The notes: generated by a model from the letters alone, not told the origin. A stretch of DNA of 64,000 nt from Liolophura sinensis (GCF_032854445.1 NC_088303.1:13277501-13341500); one strand, 5' to 3'. Numbered from the stretch's first letter, positions 11,307 to 23,850 are shown. Numbers and translations: made by a program.

Positions 11307-14300
11307 TTACATTGGTGGACATTTTTTCTGGTAGATCCTAATGTCTGATGGTAAACTCGACTGGGTCATAAGGGGTGTAAATCTGTAGAGGGAGCAATCT
11401 CCATTTCCTACCAGCGCAATGACGTCACAACTTCTATGACGTAAACAGTGGGCGGCACACCTTATGACGTTTGACGACTTTAGAACAGTGATTGGCTGAC
11501 CGCTTGGCTGATGGTTGAACACAGGAGAGAACTGGGCGCTGGACGGAATATCTATCAAAGCAAAGAAAAGAGAGTCATAACATCATTGTGAGTACAGACA
11601 CCCCCCCCCCCCCCCCCCCCCCCACTTCCCCATAGCACAGTTGGTAGAGCGTCCGTTTCGGGAGCGATAGATCCCGAGTCAATCCTGGGTCGAGTCACAC
11701 CTAAGACTTTAAAAGAGGGACGTGCAGCTTCCTCGCTTGACCTTCAGCATGAAGGGGATAGTGTAACAACTGGTTGACCACTATCAGTACAATGGCTCGG
11801 GCGGGCCGCCTTCCGTGCCTTCGGCAAGGCATCTCATTGAAGCAGCACTAGATAAAAGAGCGGTGGAAATCCACCCTGCAACAAGGAGGCACATTACAGG
11901 CATTCTAAGGATTCCTTCGTCGTCATAGGACTGAAAAACTGTTAAGTGCGCCGTTAAACCCAAAGCACTCACTCACTCACTCATTCTGAGTAGCAACATT
12001 CAAGTCTAGTGATTTATGCAGTATACATGACTCATTTAAAACACCGACACCAGTATGGTTGGTAGAAACTGTGCACATTACCGTGTCAAACTTTCCAACT
12101 ATACGCCGAACCTTGAAACCAATGTCTAGTAATCAATGGCTACCCGTCTCTAATAAACATTACATTTAAAGCACTTTTATCTTCGTACCTTCCTGTCTGT
12201 CTTGATCTACAGAACCTATATTCGGCGACAATATGGTTCTCCAGCAGTAAGAATTCATTAATGACCGTAGCAGAGCAGACAATAATACTGATTCGTCTCC
12301 GTGTTTCAAATTACTCCCTTTATGTCGAAAAAGGGGGCTTCCGTGGCTCAGTCGGTTAGCGTAATGACCCAGGAGCCTCTCACCAATGCGGTCGCTGTGA
12401 GTTCAAAGTCCAGCTCATGCTGGCTTCCTCTCCGGCCGTAAGTGGGAAGGTCTACCAGCAACCTGCGGATGGTCGTGGCTTTCCCCCGGGATGTGCCCGG
12501 TTTCCACCCACCATAATGCTGGCCGCCGTCGTATAAGTGATATATTGTTGAGTACGGCGTAAAACACCAATCAAATAAATAAATAAATAAATTATGTCGA
12601 AAATAAAAATTAATGCGTTTATGGGTCGTGTAGTTAGCTTTACATACCTGGATAGGAAGTAGCGCTGAATGTCGTTGCTTTCTGACAGATGAAATTGTGC
12701 GTCTGCCCAGTACATGAGCGGGTATACCATAAGAAATTTGGTTTCATTATTACACACTTCTCCAGGTCAAGCTTATCAGCGCCGTCACCAAAATCGGTCC
12801 AGGAGATTGGAGTGGAGTCGGCCCAGACAAAATCTGACACGTTCAGCGACCAGTCTGGAAGCTCTATCCCCATCCATATGTTTTCAGTTATTCTGAAACC
12901 AGTCAAAACGTTTTAACGTCAAGCTTTTAAAAATCATGCCAAAATCAGATGAAAGAGCGTCAAAACTTATTTGAAAATATGATCTTTAATATTTTTTGGA
13001 TTTTGTTTCTAAAGAAAAGGGTATTTGAAAATATTTTTGTATAGTGGATAATATATCGAAACATATGCATTTAACCTAAATTATGATAATCTTTATGAAC
13101 ATATCAAACTATAAATATGATCCAAATTGACGTTGAATACATGTGTTAGCTGAAAGAACAAATTCTAGTGCAAAAATATTTGTAAAATCTGTGTTACATC
13201 CTGATTTATGACAGTATTAAACAAAGACTATAAATACCAAAAGGTTGCCCCAAATAACCACCATGGAAAAAAATTTGTATTGTCTTTTTCTCCTTAAGGA
13301 AAAATCGGAAAAAATATTGAAAACCACATCAAGGGATAACTTTTCGCACTCTTTCACATTAACTTTATATTATTTTTATGCTTTCTCCACCTATAAGCTA
13401 TCTCCATATATATACTACTGAGAAACACCAAGATAATGAAAAGATCTGCACAATGAAACAGCTCACTTATTTAAAAGGTATAAGCGATAAAACGCAACAC
13501 GAAAAGTACAGCTTAGCTTTCAAGCTTCTAAAGAGTTGTATCATTGCTGATGTTTTCACCCCGTATGTCAATGATTCCATTAAAAGCATGTAATTCTTGT
13601 CTACTCTTTTTTGCGTTTCTGTCAACCTAACGCAGGGATTTTAAACCTACACATCTCTGTGTATATAAGCCTGTGTATTCTTTACTTTATTTCCTGACGA
13701 TGGCACTGTAACGGTACCACTATCGGAGAGTAAAGATGAGAAACAATTGGCTTGTTGAACTCCCAGATCAGCGAAAGGCCTTTCACCAGATCAAACAAAG
13801 GAATACGAAGACGCTTGAATAAGTTCAATACATATATTTGAACAAAATAGACGGTCCTCCGCGGCTCAGTTGGTTAGCGCGCTAGTGCAGCGTAATATGA
13901 CCCAGGAGCCTCTCACTAATGCGGTCGTTGTGAGTTCAAGTCTAGCTCATGCTGGCTACCTCTTACTTTTCGATACGTGTCAGTACGACAGATCGTGTCG
14001 TGTGAATTCGACGTGTCGATACGACAGATCGCATCATGTAAGTATGCAGATTTCGAGTTACTTCATTACGACTGAAGTCTCAGCGCAGAATGACGTGACG
14101 TCTTCACGGTATGGTAGGGCTACTTCATACCTTTCTGTTAACATGGTGGTATTCAATTTTAAATAAAACTACCGACAGAATGATTATGTTTTCACTACTT
14201 CATACTTAAACCTACCCAAGAACAAATTTCAAAAAGTTAATTTGGTCATGTTTCATTACTTTCGTATATTCTATATACCACCCAGCATTGAAAGTGGCAG

Positions 14301-16628
14301 ACGGGCCATACAGTGCGGTAAAGTACTCCATTGTCATAACATGCGATATAATGTTAGGCAATCGGCGAGCCCAGAGGCAACCCATGCTTTTCGCCGAATA
14401 CTAGTACCTGGCAAACTTGCAAAAATAGAAATCTCTCAGAAAAAGTTGACTTTGAAAAATTAAATACAAATTTTATGTTTTGGTGTTTTTCTGTTGGTGG
14501 CATGTTTATTTTAAAATAAAATCGGCTATATTGTGTGCGTTTTACGTTTTTCTTAGGTTTTTTCCCAGAGGTACCATCTCATCTGAATTTTCTTTTCTTT
14601 TCTTTTAAAGCCACAAACTAAAGAGCTAGATTTGGATACTCATGTCTACTCATTGGAAAGAGGTTACCTCCAACGGATTTAACTATGTGAATGTCATCGA
14701 AGTATAACCATAAGTTCTAAGTTAAAACATTTTCAAACCAACAATGGAATTTTAATGGATTAATGGTAAAAAAAAATAATTTCCTTGGTTGTCTGTTTTT
14801 CGTTTGTTTGTCATCTGCTGTACTAACAATTAAGGACGTTCCAGATTAATCATCCCAAGACAAATTCCCAAAACGACCAATAACACAAAACACAAGAACA
14901 ACAAATGTATATAAAGTACAAAAATAGGGCGGGATAATGCAAAAAGAAACGGTCGACGGTTTTCAATGATGTTGGAAAGACGCAAAGTACGCTCTAGGCG
15001 AATGAGTGAAATCAGCATTCAAATCGTGCACAATGCTAGAATATCAGTTGTCGATAACAAATATGTATCTCAGTTGCGCTTTGACTGCAACTGTCCATAC
15101 ATCCAACGTGGCGAGCTGATTTAACACGATGAATATATGGCCTCTAGGCCCGGGTTAGGCGGAATTAGACACAATCATGAAGCAGAGTGAGTGACGCTCT
15201 GTCCATTGTAAAACTTGGAGTGAAAACGTTTGATGGAATAACTTTGACACACTAGTTTTTGCAGTTATACTGGCAAGAAGACTGACAGTAATCTATGCGT
15301 CGAAAAAGGCATTCGTATACCAGCCGTCAACCAAAACGGACGTTCCAGGACAATAATTTTAAGCCCAATTTCCAAAATGACGTACAGCACAAAAAAGTGC
15401 ATAAAGTCCGAAAATAGACTGGGAATCATGCAAAGAGAAGCAGTCAACAGTTTTCAGTGATGTTGGAAAGACGCAAGGTATGTTCTAGACGACTGAGTGA
15501 AATCAGTATTCAAATCGTGCCGCATCAAACGTCGATAACAAAATGTGTATCTATGTTGCTCTTTGATTGCAACTGTTCATACATCCAACGAGGCGATCCA
15601 ATCCATCACGATGATCTCACAGCCCCCAGCCCCGAGTTATGTGGAATTAGACACAATCATTAAGAATAGCGACAGAGATTCTGGACGCTCTGTGCATATT
15701 TACCGACAAGAGAATTATACTCATTGTAAAACTTAAGAAACGTGGAGCGAAGGCACTTGATGGAATAGCTTTGAAACACTAGTTTTTGCAATAATATCTT
15801 GTGACATTGACAGAAATCGTCACACAACATGCAGGATCTATCAAATGATGCAAGGCGGAATAGGTAACAGCCATATGCATTGCTGTCCAATTAAGGATAA
15901 TTTACAATGTCGAAATTGAAACTATCCCTTTTGTCGTAAACTCTGCGAGAGAGGAAACCGTTTTGGTGTTTGTACAAATATAGACCCAGATAAAATGTAC
16001 CATATATTTGATGTATTTATTTATTTATTTATTCACTAATACGACGATACAGCCAACATTATGGTGGAAGGAAACTGGACTGAGACCGGAAGAAAGCCAC
16101 GATTGTCCAAAGGGTGCAAATGATAGCGAAAAGAAACAAGGAATGTTCTAGGCGCATGAAACAAAACAGTATCCAAATCGTGCACCATGCTTTGCATCTG
16201 TTCATATGACCACAAGACATAATTATATCCGACAAGTTTAAGTCGATTAAATGGAGAGAAGACATCTATTTGGGACAAACTTTGGTTGGTCAACGTGGGT
16301 TGGTGACAGGAGAGTTTCACTTTGTATTTCACTTGTTCTACCCTGCGGCCAGTTTACTCTGATTCAGTTATGATGCATGTCGCTTAAGTCTTAATCTTAA
16401 CTATATCAATACTTACCCATTGCAGTGCAAATATTTCGCTAATTCGCCTTTATCATCTTCCGACTGGACCACAGGCAGTGACAAATTGCGCGATTTACAG
16501 TGAGATTGAGCAAAGCTGTGATGTGCATTGTAACCGCCATGGCAGTAGGTATAGGCTTTAGTGGCCAAAACACGGGTGCCACTCAGCAGAGCTAGTGTCA
16601 TAACCAACATATGACGCTTATCACCCAT
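11307..16628 (-). CDS. CTL2: secreted C-type lectin-like/PAN protein, 233 aa
   Basis: Three exons: 16628-16417, 12892-12648 and 11551-11307, with phases 2 and 1 closing exactly (702 nt). Donors are GTAAGT and GTATGT; the acceptor tracts are TGGTTTCAG and GCTTTGATAG. Residues 1-23 look like a signal peptide (a second Met at 7 begins a better hydrophobic core). The CTLD runs from about 26 to 141: Cys44 and Cys140 should form the outer disulfide and Cys117-Cys131 the inner one; W-M-G-I begins the core strands. The Ca2+/sugar motif EPN is absent (the region reads GDGADKLD) and WND is replaced by LWYTRSC, so canonical mannose or galactose binding is doubtful. The PAN/apple-like module (about 153-233) has C-x3-C-x5-C-x10-C-S-L-Y. 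Introns carry SINEs and dispersed repeats. Likely a secreted recognition or adhesion protein; ligand unknown. Confidence 0.85.
11624..11990 (+). mobile_element. SINE family B (in CTL2 intron 2)
   Basis: A tRNA-like head (ATAGCACAGTTGGTAGAGCG, then a B-box-like GAGTCAATCCTGG) leads a body of about 300 bp, a 3' region with CCTTCGTCGTCATA and GCGCCGTTAAACCC, and a short ACTC tail. It aligns nearly end to end with the reverse copy at 53563-53906. A run of 23 C lies immediately upstream at 11601-11623. Confidence 0.75.
12332..12591 (+). mobile_element. SINE family A with TSD (in CTL2 intron 2)
   Basis: This is a family A copy ending in (AAAT)n. The 12-bp direct repeat TTATGTCGAAAA flanks it (12320-12331 and 12592-12603). 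Compared with the 4.1-kb copy it lacks about 12-14 bases of the head after GGTTAGCG. It ends only about 45 bp from the CTL2 exon 2 donor. Confidence 0.88.
13855..13967 (+). mobile_element. SINE family A, 5' part only
   Basis: The head and B-box region (GGCTCAGTTGGTTAGCGCGC through CTCATGCTGGCTACCTC) are present, but the body breaks off and unrelated sequence follows. That sequence (about 13970-14050) contains two copies of a block of about 40 bp built on TACGACAGATCG. The break could be a deletion or a recombination. Confidence 0.7.
14826..15290. repeat. Dispersed repeat D, copy 1 (CTL2 intron 1)
   Basis: This block begins near GGACGTTCCAGATTAATC and includes GATGTTGGAAAGACGCAA, TTCAAATCGTGC, TCGATAACAAATATGTATCT and TTGACACACTAGTTTTTGCA. 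The same words recur in order in the adjacent copy (15300-15900), in 58930-59330 and partly in 57905-58040. No coding motif, terminal repeat or tail is evident, so the class is unknown. Confidence 0.7.
15300..15900. repeat. Dispersed repeat D, copy 2 (tandem with copy 1)
   Basis: This is a direct-orientation copy of the preceding block, starting around CCAGCCGTCAACCAAAACGG and extending past TAGTTTTTGCAATAATATC. It retains an extra segment (TTCTGGACGCTC to ACTCATTGTAAAACTTAAG) that is also present in the 59-kb copy but shortened in copy 1. Confidence 0.7.
16015..16200 (-). repeat. SINE-A fragment plus repeat D remnant
   Basis: 16015-16110 is a degenerate reverse family A 3' part (TTTATTTATTTATT tail complement, then CCAACATTATGGTGGAAGG). 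It is followed by a short stretch (about 16125-16195) resembling the GTTCTAGGCG...CAAATCGTGC part of repeat D. Both lie in CTL2 intron 1, close to exon 1. Confidence 0.5.
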
Positions 16629-17397
16629 GACTAGGTTTGACTCTTTGGTGACAGTGTTCCTTTACCAACATCCAGCAGACGGTATCACTAGGAATCCGTA
16701 AGCCTAGAAGGTTGAAAATCAATGGGTACTGTTTTTCCATTAACTAATACGATCGAAGTTGTTATCATCTGCCAATTTCCGTTTCCCGTACACATGTCTT
16801 TTGCTGAGAAGAGATCAGTTAAACTAAAGATAGGAAATGTAAACATATGCAAGCTCGTGTCAACAATAGGTGGGGTGAAAACAACGGTGAATACCACAAA
16901 GGCACTACTGGTAATTGTTCTCTAACCTAGACTAAGCTGCGAGCATGATCCCCGATCGTATTGTATTTGTGCTGGGGTTGTTCCATTGTTCTCAGGTACA
17001 ATGACAATCCGATTATGGCTTACGCGGGTCTGAGATTCAACACCGCTGATGACCTGTCCTACATATCCTAATCTCTCAATCTTCGTATTTTCTCGCTTGC
17101 TGATCAGCAGAAGGACATAGCTGAAGAACTTGCTGGCCTGGTGTCAGTACACTGCTGATATGCCGTCAAGTCTGTGCTTTTTTGGACACCAGTATTGGTT
17201 ATCATATTGATATTAATAATCAACATGGCAGTGTCACATGATATGCTTTTCTGGTTGTTGATTTCTGCTTAGGGTGTTTACCCGTTATTGCCACGTCTGC
17301 TTAGTGTAAACGACGTGGTATTTTATGGCGGGGAATTGGCCAAAGAGATCTACGACAAGAAAGTGCGATTTTCAAAATCCCATCATAATTCTGTAAA

Positions 17398-17571
17398 CTC
17401 CTGCTGGCTTCCACTCCTGCCGGGCGTGGGAAGGTCCTGCAGCAACCTGCGGATGGTCGTGGTTTTCCAACGGGCTCTGCCCTGTTTCCTCCCACCATAA
17501 TGCTGGCCGCCGTCGTACAAGTGAAATATTGTTGAGTAAGGCGTAAAATACCAATCAAACAAATCAAACAA
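17398..17571 (+). mobile_element. SINE family A, 5'-truncated, with TSD
   Basis: Only the 3' two thirds are present, beginning within TGCTGGCTTCC and ending in an ATCAAACAA-type tail. The 13-bp direct repeat ATAATTCTGTAAA is perfect at 17385-17397 and 17572-17584. The truncation therefore happened during insertion, as expected for incomplete reverse transcription. Confidence 0.9.
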
Positions 17572-18182
17572 ATAATTCTGTAAATTTCCGAAGCAGATGT
17601 ATAAAACTTCGGTTAGTTTTAATTTACGATATAAAGGTCGACGTTAACCAGAGGTTCATTGTGCGTGTGAAACATACTTTTGTCTGAGAATAGATCTTGT
17701 ATAGAACCTTTTTCTATACGTTACATAATTAGAATCGATAATTGCTAAGATATCGTAAGACATAACATGCGGCACCTAAACTGAAATCATACATGAATCC
17801 TGGTTGAGAGCACAGCTCGGGTTGTTTTCATGCTGTATGCAAAATGTGGCAGAAGGTATGGCTGCAACCTGCGAATGGTAGTGAGGCCTGCCCGGATTCC
17901 TTCCATAATTATGCTGGCCGACCATCCTCAACCCTATAATAAAACTCAAGGGCCTGGCACTTGTATAACAATTCCATTTAACTCCGAGATTGTGAAGAGA
18001 AGCAAGCACACAAAATATAACCTCACAACATAACACCACTTTTATGCAGGGTCAAATGATACGAGGTCTTCTTCGAAAGTTAGGCTGGCCAAACGGCTCG
18101 TCGAGCAGTCGTCGAACGCTTATAGTCACTACGGTACCACGAACAGTCAGAGCTTGTGAATTTGCAAATTCCCTGTCAATGC

Positions 18183-18252
18183 CGAGGTTTAAACCCGAAC
18201 ATCTTGGGTCCTAGCCCTTCACAAACCACTCGACCACGGCACATCCATCTAA
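18183..18252 (-). repeat. tRNA-Leu/Ser-like repeat head
   Basis: The minus strand reads like a tRNA: a GTGCCGTGG acceptor side, a clean A box (TGGTCGAGTGG), a GGG...CCC anticodon stem and a weakened B box (GGGTTTAAACC). The acceptor pairing is partial (G-U at the end, a mismatch at pair 7). The sequence after it continues into a non-tRNA body, so I take it as a tRNA-derived repeat rather than an active gene. Confidence 0.4.
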
Positions 18253-19221
18253 TGTTTAAAAAACTTGTGAACTACACACGTGGTACTGTCACAGATTGGT
18301 TTGACAACCATTTGTATAGAAGCAATGCAATGCAATGTTTTACTGTATTGAAATATCATGTACACAAAGAACAAAGAGAGAACTGATGACGTATTGACCA
18401 ATATCTCGAGTATGATTAACTAAAATTCCATTTGTCGTGTTAAGTTATTAAGCTGTATGCAAATATTGACAGATAGTGTTCTCTGTTCGTCGGCTGTGCA
18501 GGTTGAAGAATATTTGTTTTGATGAATATACGATACGTTAAGTGATACCGGGATAAAAATTAAGGTACCTTACATATAATAACTACATTAAAACCTATAT
18601 CAGTTTTGCGATTCCTTGCTCTCACAATGTCCCGTTAAAATCTTCCAGATGTTTCACTTCCGGTGCAAACGCAGCGTGAGCGTGGATTCTGTCTGTCTGA
18701 TTAAGGCACTTCCGGCCAGCAGATGTACGGCATGCAGAAAGATCTAGACACATCGTTATCAGGTTTCACCCCGTGGAATATAAATTTAGATTCGCCTTGC
18801 TGACCATCACATGGTCGGAAAAGAAAAAAAAATACTGATACATTTTCTTATGTATGCTACATACATTTGCAATGAAATTTCATCATGATAAAATATGCTA
18901 GCATTTCTATAATCAGTTACAAATTGGCTTTAATTTCAGTCATTTGAAGTTTCTAGCACACAAAAATAGTTTTACTTTGATTTTATTCTTTTCTTCATAA
19001 GTGCACATCACTAAATAAATCCAAAAGTTGTTAACAGTACAAAGTTTACGCAGGTAAAGATTGGATTCAGGGATATAAAAATGAACACAACTCTCAATAA
19101 CATGGATTTAGTATAATAATATTTAGCATTAAGGTATACACCATACAGAGAGCTGAGGTCTAGAACTACTGTAAACATGTTGGAATTGACATATGCATTT
19201 CGCCATACCTTTATAACGAGA

Positions 19222-19330
19222 GGCTCGGGACTGTCCGGGATCACCCACCACAATGCTGGCCACAGTCGTATAAGTGAAAGATTCTTGAATACATCGTAAA
19301 ACTCCAATCAAATCAATAAATAAATACATA
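19222..19330 (+). mobile_element. SINE family A, 3' fragment
   Basis: Only the last 110 bp of family A remain (CCACAATGCTGGCCACAGTC, GTATAAGTGAAAGATTCTTG, then an AATAAATAAATA tail). No target duplication was identified. Confidence 0.7.
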
Positions 19331-20479
19331 TAATGAGGGTGGATTTAAATATTCAACAAAAAAATGATTCTTTCAATTAAGCCATAGTTACAAAACTAAT
19401 AGGATGAACTGCAAGGAATGCGGTAAATCCCATGAATATTTGCTCTCATTTGATGCAGATATAGTCATCGATATCTTGTGGAAAGTGTCAATTGCTTTAT
19501 TGTTTCGCTTTTGGCATTTTTACATTGTTTGTAGTTTGAGTATATGTTACGACCTAAACTGTCTGTATTATAAAGAGATGGCTTGTTCGAAATACACGAC
19601 AGTTTAGCCGCACAAAAAAAGTAACCAAAACCAGCAGATTTTATTTTACAACAATTTGTTAGGTTTAACAAGAACAGATAACAAGACGTATACAAATACT
19701 AAAGTACTTAAGTTTAACAAGAAAGGATAGCAGTATCTATACAAATACTAAAGTACTTACATGTACAACGGTGTCAAGTCCAAACGGACGCATATATTCC
19801 ACAATGCTGAAAACCATACAGGCATAAATGCATAGAGGCAATATTCATAAGAGGGAAAATCCACAGTATAACTGAGTGTATGGCGAAATATAAACAAAAT
19901 TCCACAGACAGGGTCCGTGTACTAATGAGCACTGTGTACGCAAGGGCACAAATTAAATATACAAGTTCAGACTGAACAAGTGCTCGGTGGAGATAAGGAT
20001 ATAACAAAGCCAGAGGCTATAAAGACACCAAAATTCGGCACAAAAGGCCTACTAAATAAAGACACAGCGAAAGCATTCTCAATAGTTCTCCTTTCTCCTC
20101 TTTTGACCTACTTTCATAGGTCTTATATAGACTGGTTGAACAATTCCATTTAACACTTAACATTTGAACACTTGTTGTAAACAAACAGGCCCCGAACTGA
20201 GGGTATTCTGGAACATTATAAGGCAGAGGCAGACAGCAGGCCCTGAACTCAGCATATGTAAACAGTGGCAAGCTAAATTTAGAAGCTGACGGCAGTCGTT
20301 CACATAATAGTATACTGAGGAACCTGACCAAAAAGGAAACGAAGCAATATAATCAAGTTAAAAAAATAAAACCCTTTTGGTGAATTTGGATATTTCTACT
20401 GTGTGATAAAGATGAAGCGTTAGGTCTTGATACTTGTTCATTCTTGACACAATTCAAAATCACTTTTGAAACAAAGAAT

Positions 20480-20715
20480 TCAATACAATGAACATGTTCT
20501 ACTTCCGCTCAGCAGGATGACGTCGCAGTCTGTATGACGTAGGCACTCGGAGGCGCATCTCGAGTGAATTGAGGAGTTAATTACGTTTAATGGAGGTCCA
20601 CTTGTATGGCGGTCCTCAACACAACCGAAGTGCGCATCGTAAGCCAGATCCATGGTTGAACAAACCTTAGGCTTGATGCCAATGTTCACACCATCCGTGG
20701 GTGTTAGGGAGGCCG
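20480..20715 (-). pseudogene. CTL3: orphan PAN exon, truncated
   Basis: A single exon-3-type module follows a good acceptor (GATTGCTCCAG) in the family's phase 1. It encodes a Cys-containing lead (KVCSTMDL, HFGCVEDR) and the PAN signature C-x3-C-x5-C-x10-C-S-L-Y, but a TGA follows the Tyr at once. The other family members with a normal end continue 25-30 residues (typically ...SLIQSEP...VYQK). The sequence beyond the TGA shows no trace of that tail. No CTLD exon could be found in the 7.5 kb upstream to CTL4. It is either a relic or an alternative terminal exon of CTL4; the exon phase would allow the latter. Confidence 0.7.
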
Positions 20716-20782
20716 CTGGAGCAATCATCGCAACAATAATCAAAAGCTTTAGGAATTTATATGCATGTATGTATGCTTGGGG

Positions 20783-21062
20783 TTAAACGTTGTACTTAAC
20801 AATTTTTCACCCATATGACGACGCGGAGTTGTTAGGTGTGTGTACATATACTGTGTCTTCCTGTGTCGGGGCGAGTCCATGCCGCCAAAGTGCTACCACC
20901 TCTGAAGCATCATGCCGAAGACACCAGACATGACACCCCACCCAATGACATTATACCGACACTGGATAATCGAGTCATGTTTCCTTGCTCTAACCTTTCA
21001 CTGCTGAGCGCCAAGCGAGGTAGCAACAGATACCATTTTAACGTATTTCGTATGTGACTGGT
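20783..21062 (-). mobile_element. SINE family C
   Basis: Read on the minus strand, it ends in a tail like that of SINE-B (GTCGTCATATG...AAGTACAACGTTTAACC). Its body contains GATTATCCAGTGTCGG and GTGTCATGTCTGGTG. The shared 3' end suggests that B and C were mobilised by the same LINE type. The tRNA-like head is not clear. Confidence 0.55.
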
Positions 21063-21424
21063 TGGGGCGCCGTTTATCGTGTCTTCAACATAACGTTCTG
21101 TTGAAGCAGAGCTATAAATATGTCGACCTTTGATCCAACCTTATACACGGACATATGACCGAAACAGTTTTGAAATCGAAACTAATCCCCAATCAAACAA
21201 AAAAAAAACAAAAGCCACGTATACCACGTTTTTATTTCATTTTAATCTGTATCATTAGGTATCGAGGTTTTATTAAACTTGTTCAAGCTTTTTTCTTAAA
21301 TGACATGTCCAAATTATGCACCATAATTTGGTATAAGACAAAATTACGAAATGTGTTGTGAAATTTTGTCCTAATGTTAATGATATTATTTGCTGATATA
21401 GTATTGATAACAATTTGAATATGG

Positions 21425-21780
21425 ACCTATGTCGCCAAGTGGTTAGCGTACTAGAGCAGCACAATAACCCAGAAGCCTCTCGACAATGCGATCGCTGTGA
21501 GTTCCTCTCCGGTCGTACGTGGGAAGGTCTGCCAGCAACCTGTGGATAGTTGTGCGTTTTCTCCGGGCTTTGCCCGGTGTCCTCTCACCATGATGTGGTC
21601 AGTCGTTGTATAAGTGACACATTCTTGAGTACGGCGACACAAATGAAATAAATTACTGAATAACAAGTCTGATGAGAGCAGTAGTTTATCTTAAAAAGAA
21701 TGAACTGATCGCCCACGTATAAGTGAAATATTCTTGAGTGCGGCGTAAAACTCCCATGTAATAAAGAAATAAATAAATCA
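21425..21780 (+). mobile_element. SINE family A copy followed by a second 3' fragment
   Basis: 21425-21655 is a diverged copy with a short deletion between the B box and CTCTCCGGTCGTACGTGGG, ending at GAAATAAATTA. About 50 bp on, 21705-21780 is another family A 3' end (CCCACGTATAAGTGAAATAT to AATAAATAAATCAA). This looks like two insertion events, or a partial duplication. Confidence 0.7.
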
Positions 21781-22514
21781 ATAATTAAACAGAGTGGATT
21801 GTCTCTGTACAGATATAACATTTCTCTTTTACCCTATCAAAACTCCAGTCCAAAGACAAGATTTGATCAGAATGATACGGGTATATTGTCCATTTATACC
21901 TAATAGAACGGAACTATTCACAGTGCCATTGTTACCTGTCTCACTTTAAACACTGTAGAAAATGTGCTAGCTCGTGGGTTTTTTTATTTCGACTTAAGAG
22001 TAGGTAATCTCATGCTCATTTGCTCACAGAAGGTAGTCGTCCTGGAAAAGTCGTTCAGTGGTCCAAAGAGATGTAAGATTCCGCGGTGACTCTGTCCATG
22101 AGAACAAGGAGAAGAACCAAAGGAGCCCATGACAGTTGGAGTTTTTAGTCATGATTATAAAAGTTAAAACAGACGCGATATACTCTGATTCTCTGGACAC
22201 TTGTAACCGTCTGAGTTCCTAGGTCAAGTTTATGTAGAAGATTACAGCACCCACTGGGAACAGTCTAATCGATACCGCCTGTTTAACATTAACCCAGGTT
22301 GCCCGTCAACAAGCTGACGTGGTCCACTTTAACTCATTCCCGCCGCCTCGATCTACTCTTTGATTATTGTCTTCAATGTAATATAGGACATAATTGTCTC
22401 CACGAGAGATATCCCAAGAAAACAACTTTTCCATTATCAAAACACTAAAGCCGACGTTCAATAAACCTTAATGTTGATTGGAAACTACAACAACATTAGT
22501 TTGAAAACCTCTGA

Positions 22515-22670
22515 TATGCTGTATGCTGTAGCATAGAGAGTAGAACGAGAGAGCAGCGACGAGAGAGTGATAGCTGACAATTGGTCACACGTAACCGGTG
22601 AAATACGCCCCCGTGTCAGTTTACCTCAGTCGGGGTTTATTCTGACTATTCATGTTACAGAAACCCAAGC
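22515..22670 (+). repeat. Dispersed repeat E, copy 1
   Basis: It shares an ordered set of words with 27745-27890, 55755-55895 (reverse) and 59632-59735: a CAGCATAGAGAGA-type lead, GGTCACACGTAACCGGTG, AAATACG, a CAGTTTACCTCAGTCGGG block and GTTTATTCTGACTRTTC. Length is about 150 bp. No tail or tRNA head is visible; the class is unknown. Confidence 0.7.
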
Positions 22671-23119
22671 ACAACGGCTTTGACAGATTTAGATTAAAAA
22701 AATGCAGTGAGGTTAATAGCAATTTTTAGACCTCACTGGTCTAGAATTACTCAAAATACAGAGTTGTCATCACATTTAACATACGACAACATTAAATTAA
22801 TGCAAGGGGTAACATCTCAAAATGTCTCAAGATTTGTATGCTTTAAGCCAGTACCTGAATCTTAATATCAAAAGATCCTTACGCAAGAAAGATATGCAGT
22901 TTAATATTGCTAAAATTAATTAAGTGGTCATTCCTTGCCCCCTAATATTGTAGTATATATCTTTTTTAAACACTCGACGATGTTTTCAAGATCAATCCTC
23001 CTTCTTACCTTCTCAGTTTCTGTTGGCTTTTATCTGTTACTCTGTGCATACCTCTTTCTATCTTCGACTTTATCGAAAATGTTATTCAGAGAATTAGATG
23101 ACTAAGGGTCATCCCATTT

Positions 23120-23850
23120 AATTTTGATGGTGATGGGAAGGGGTGAACGCTTACGGAGTGTCATCTACTATCCAAGGAAGTCCTGTTACGAGAAACGTCA
23201 TGTAGGGATTTGGCTGAAATTTTGTGAAAATGTTGCCCAGTCCTTTCGATTTTTGTTGCAGTGGCTAGCAGAGTATTGTCCCCTTGCTGGACCTCACCTT
23301 ACAGCCTTTGTGGAGGCTTGCACCCTCGATGTGCCTTCTAGTTTCTGCATGATTTGGGGCTATGGCTGAATCATTCGAGTGAAGCTCTGTCCGATTTTTT
23401 CCACCCATATCAATGAAATATTCTTGAGATGTTAAATCTCAGCCATATGAATAATTAAACGACTCAAACTCAGTTGGTTTATTACCTCCGAAAATGAGGC
23501 TATGTTTTTACCGGCGTTTGTTTGTCTCCCTGTCTGTCTGTTTGCTTGTCTGTCTGTTTGTCTGTCTGTCTGTTTGCCCGTTTGTCTGCCTGTCTGAAAC
23601 CAACTTTAGGGAAAAATTATGCACGAATTTGCATGAAATTTTTGCACGGCTCGAACCTTAGACCATCCTCCAATCCATTAAATTTTGGAGGGACATTTAG
23701 ATCTGCAAGATGAACGAATTGCGAGATGAACGAAAATGCAGAATATTGACCCTTTAATTGTGTGCATATCGGGAATTTGTACATTTAGCCGTGAAAGATG
23801 TTTGCACTCTTGTGGTGCCTTCCACTTTAATGTTTGATTATGACTGGTCA
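23120..23850 (+). repeat. Two tandem copies of a widespread-type dispersed repeat
   Basis: Copy 1 (about 23120-23350) and copy 2 (about 23470-23850) share the plan: a T/G-rich TGTTTGTCTGTCTG run (prominent in copy 2), a TTTGNNTGAAATTTTTG segment and a closing segment like GAGGCTTGCACCCTCGATGT / GTTTGCACTCTTGTGGTGCC. I recall similar elements from many marine invertebrate genomes; that recollection is not checked here. The forward open frames through it are not coding in my view. Confidence 0.5.

Larger units (their letters stand above)
16629..20479. other. Intergenic stretch between CTL2 and CTL3
   Basis: No exon could be supported. Contents: a 5'-truncated SINE-A with TSD (17398-17571), a poor SINE-A relic (about 17840-17945), a tRNA-like repeat (18183-18252), a SINE-A 3' end (19222-19330) and a two-copy tandem duplication of about 50 bp (19663-19761, sharing ATACAAATACTAAAGTACTT). 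The CTL2 promoter should lie at its left edge, but I see no convincing TATA box. Confidence 0.45.

Noticed and set aside
18183-18252. Functional tRNA-Leu or tRNA-Ser gene
   Set aside because: The B box is degraded, the acceptor stem has a mismatch and a wobble at its ends, and the sequence continues into a repeat body.
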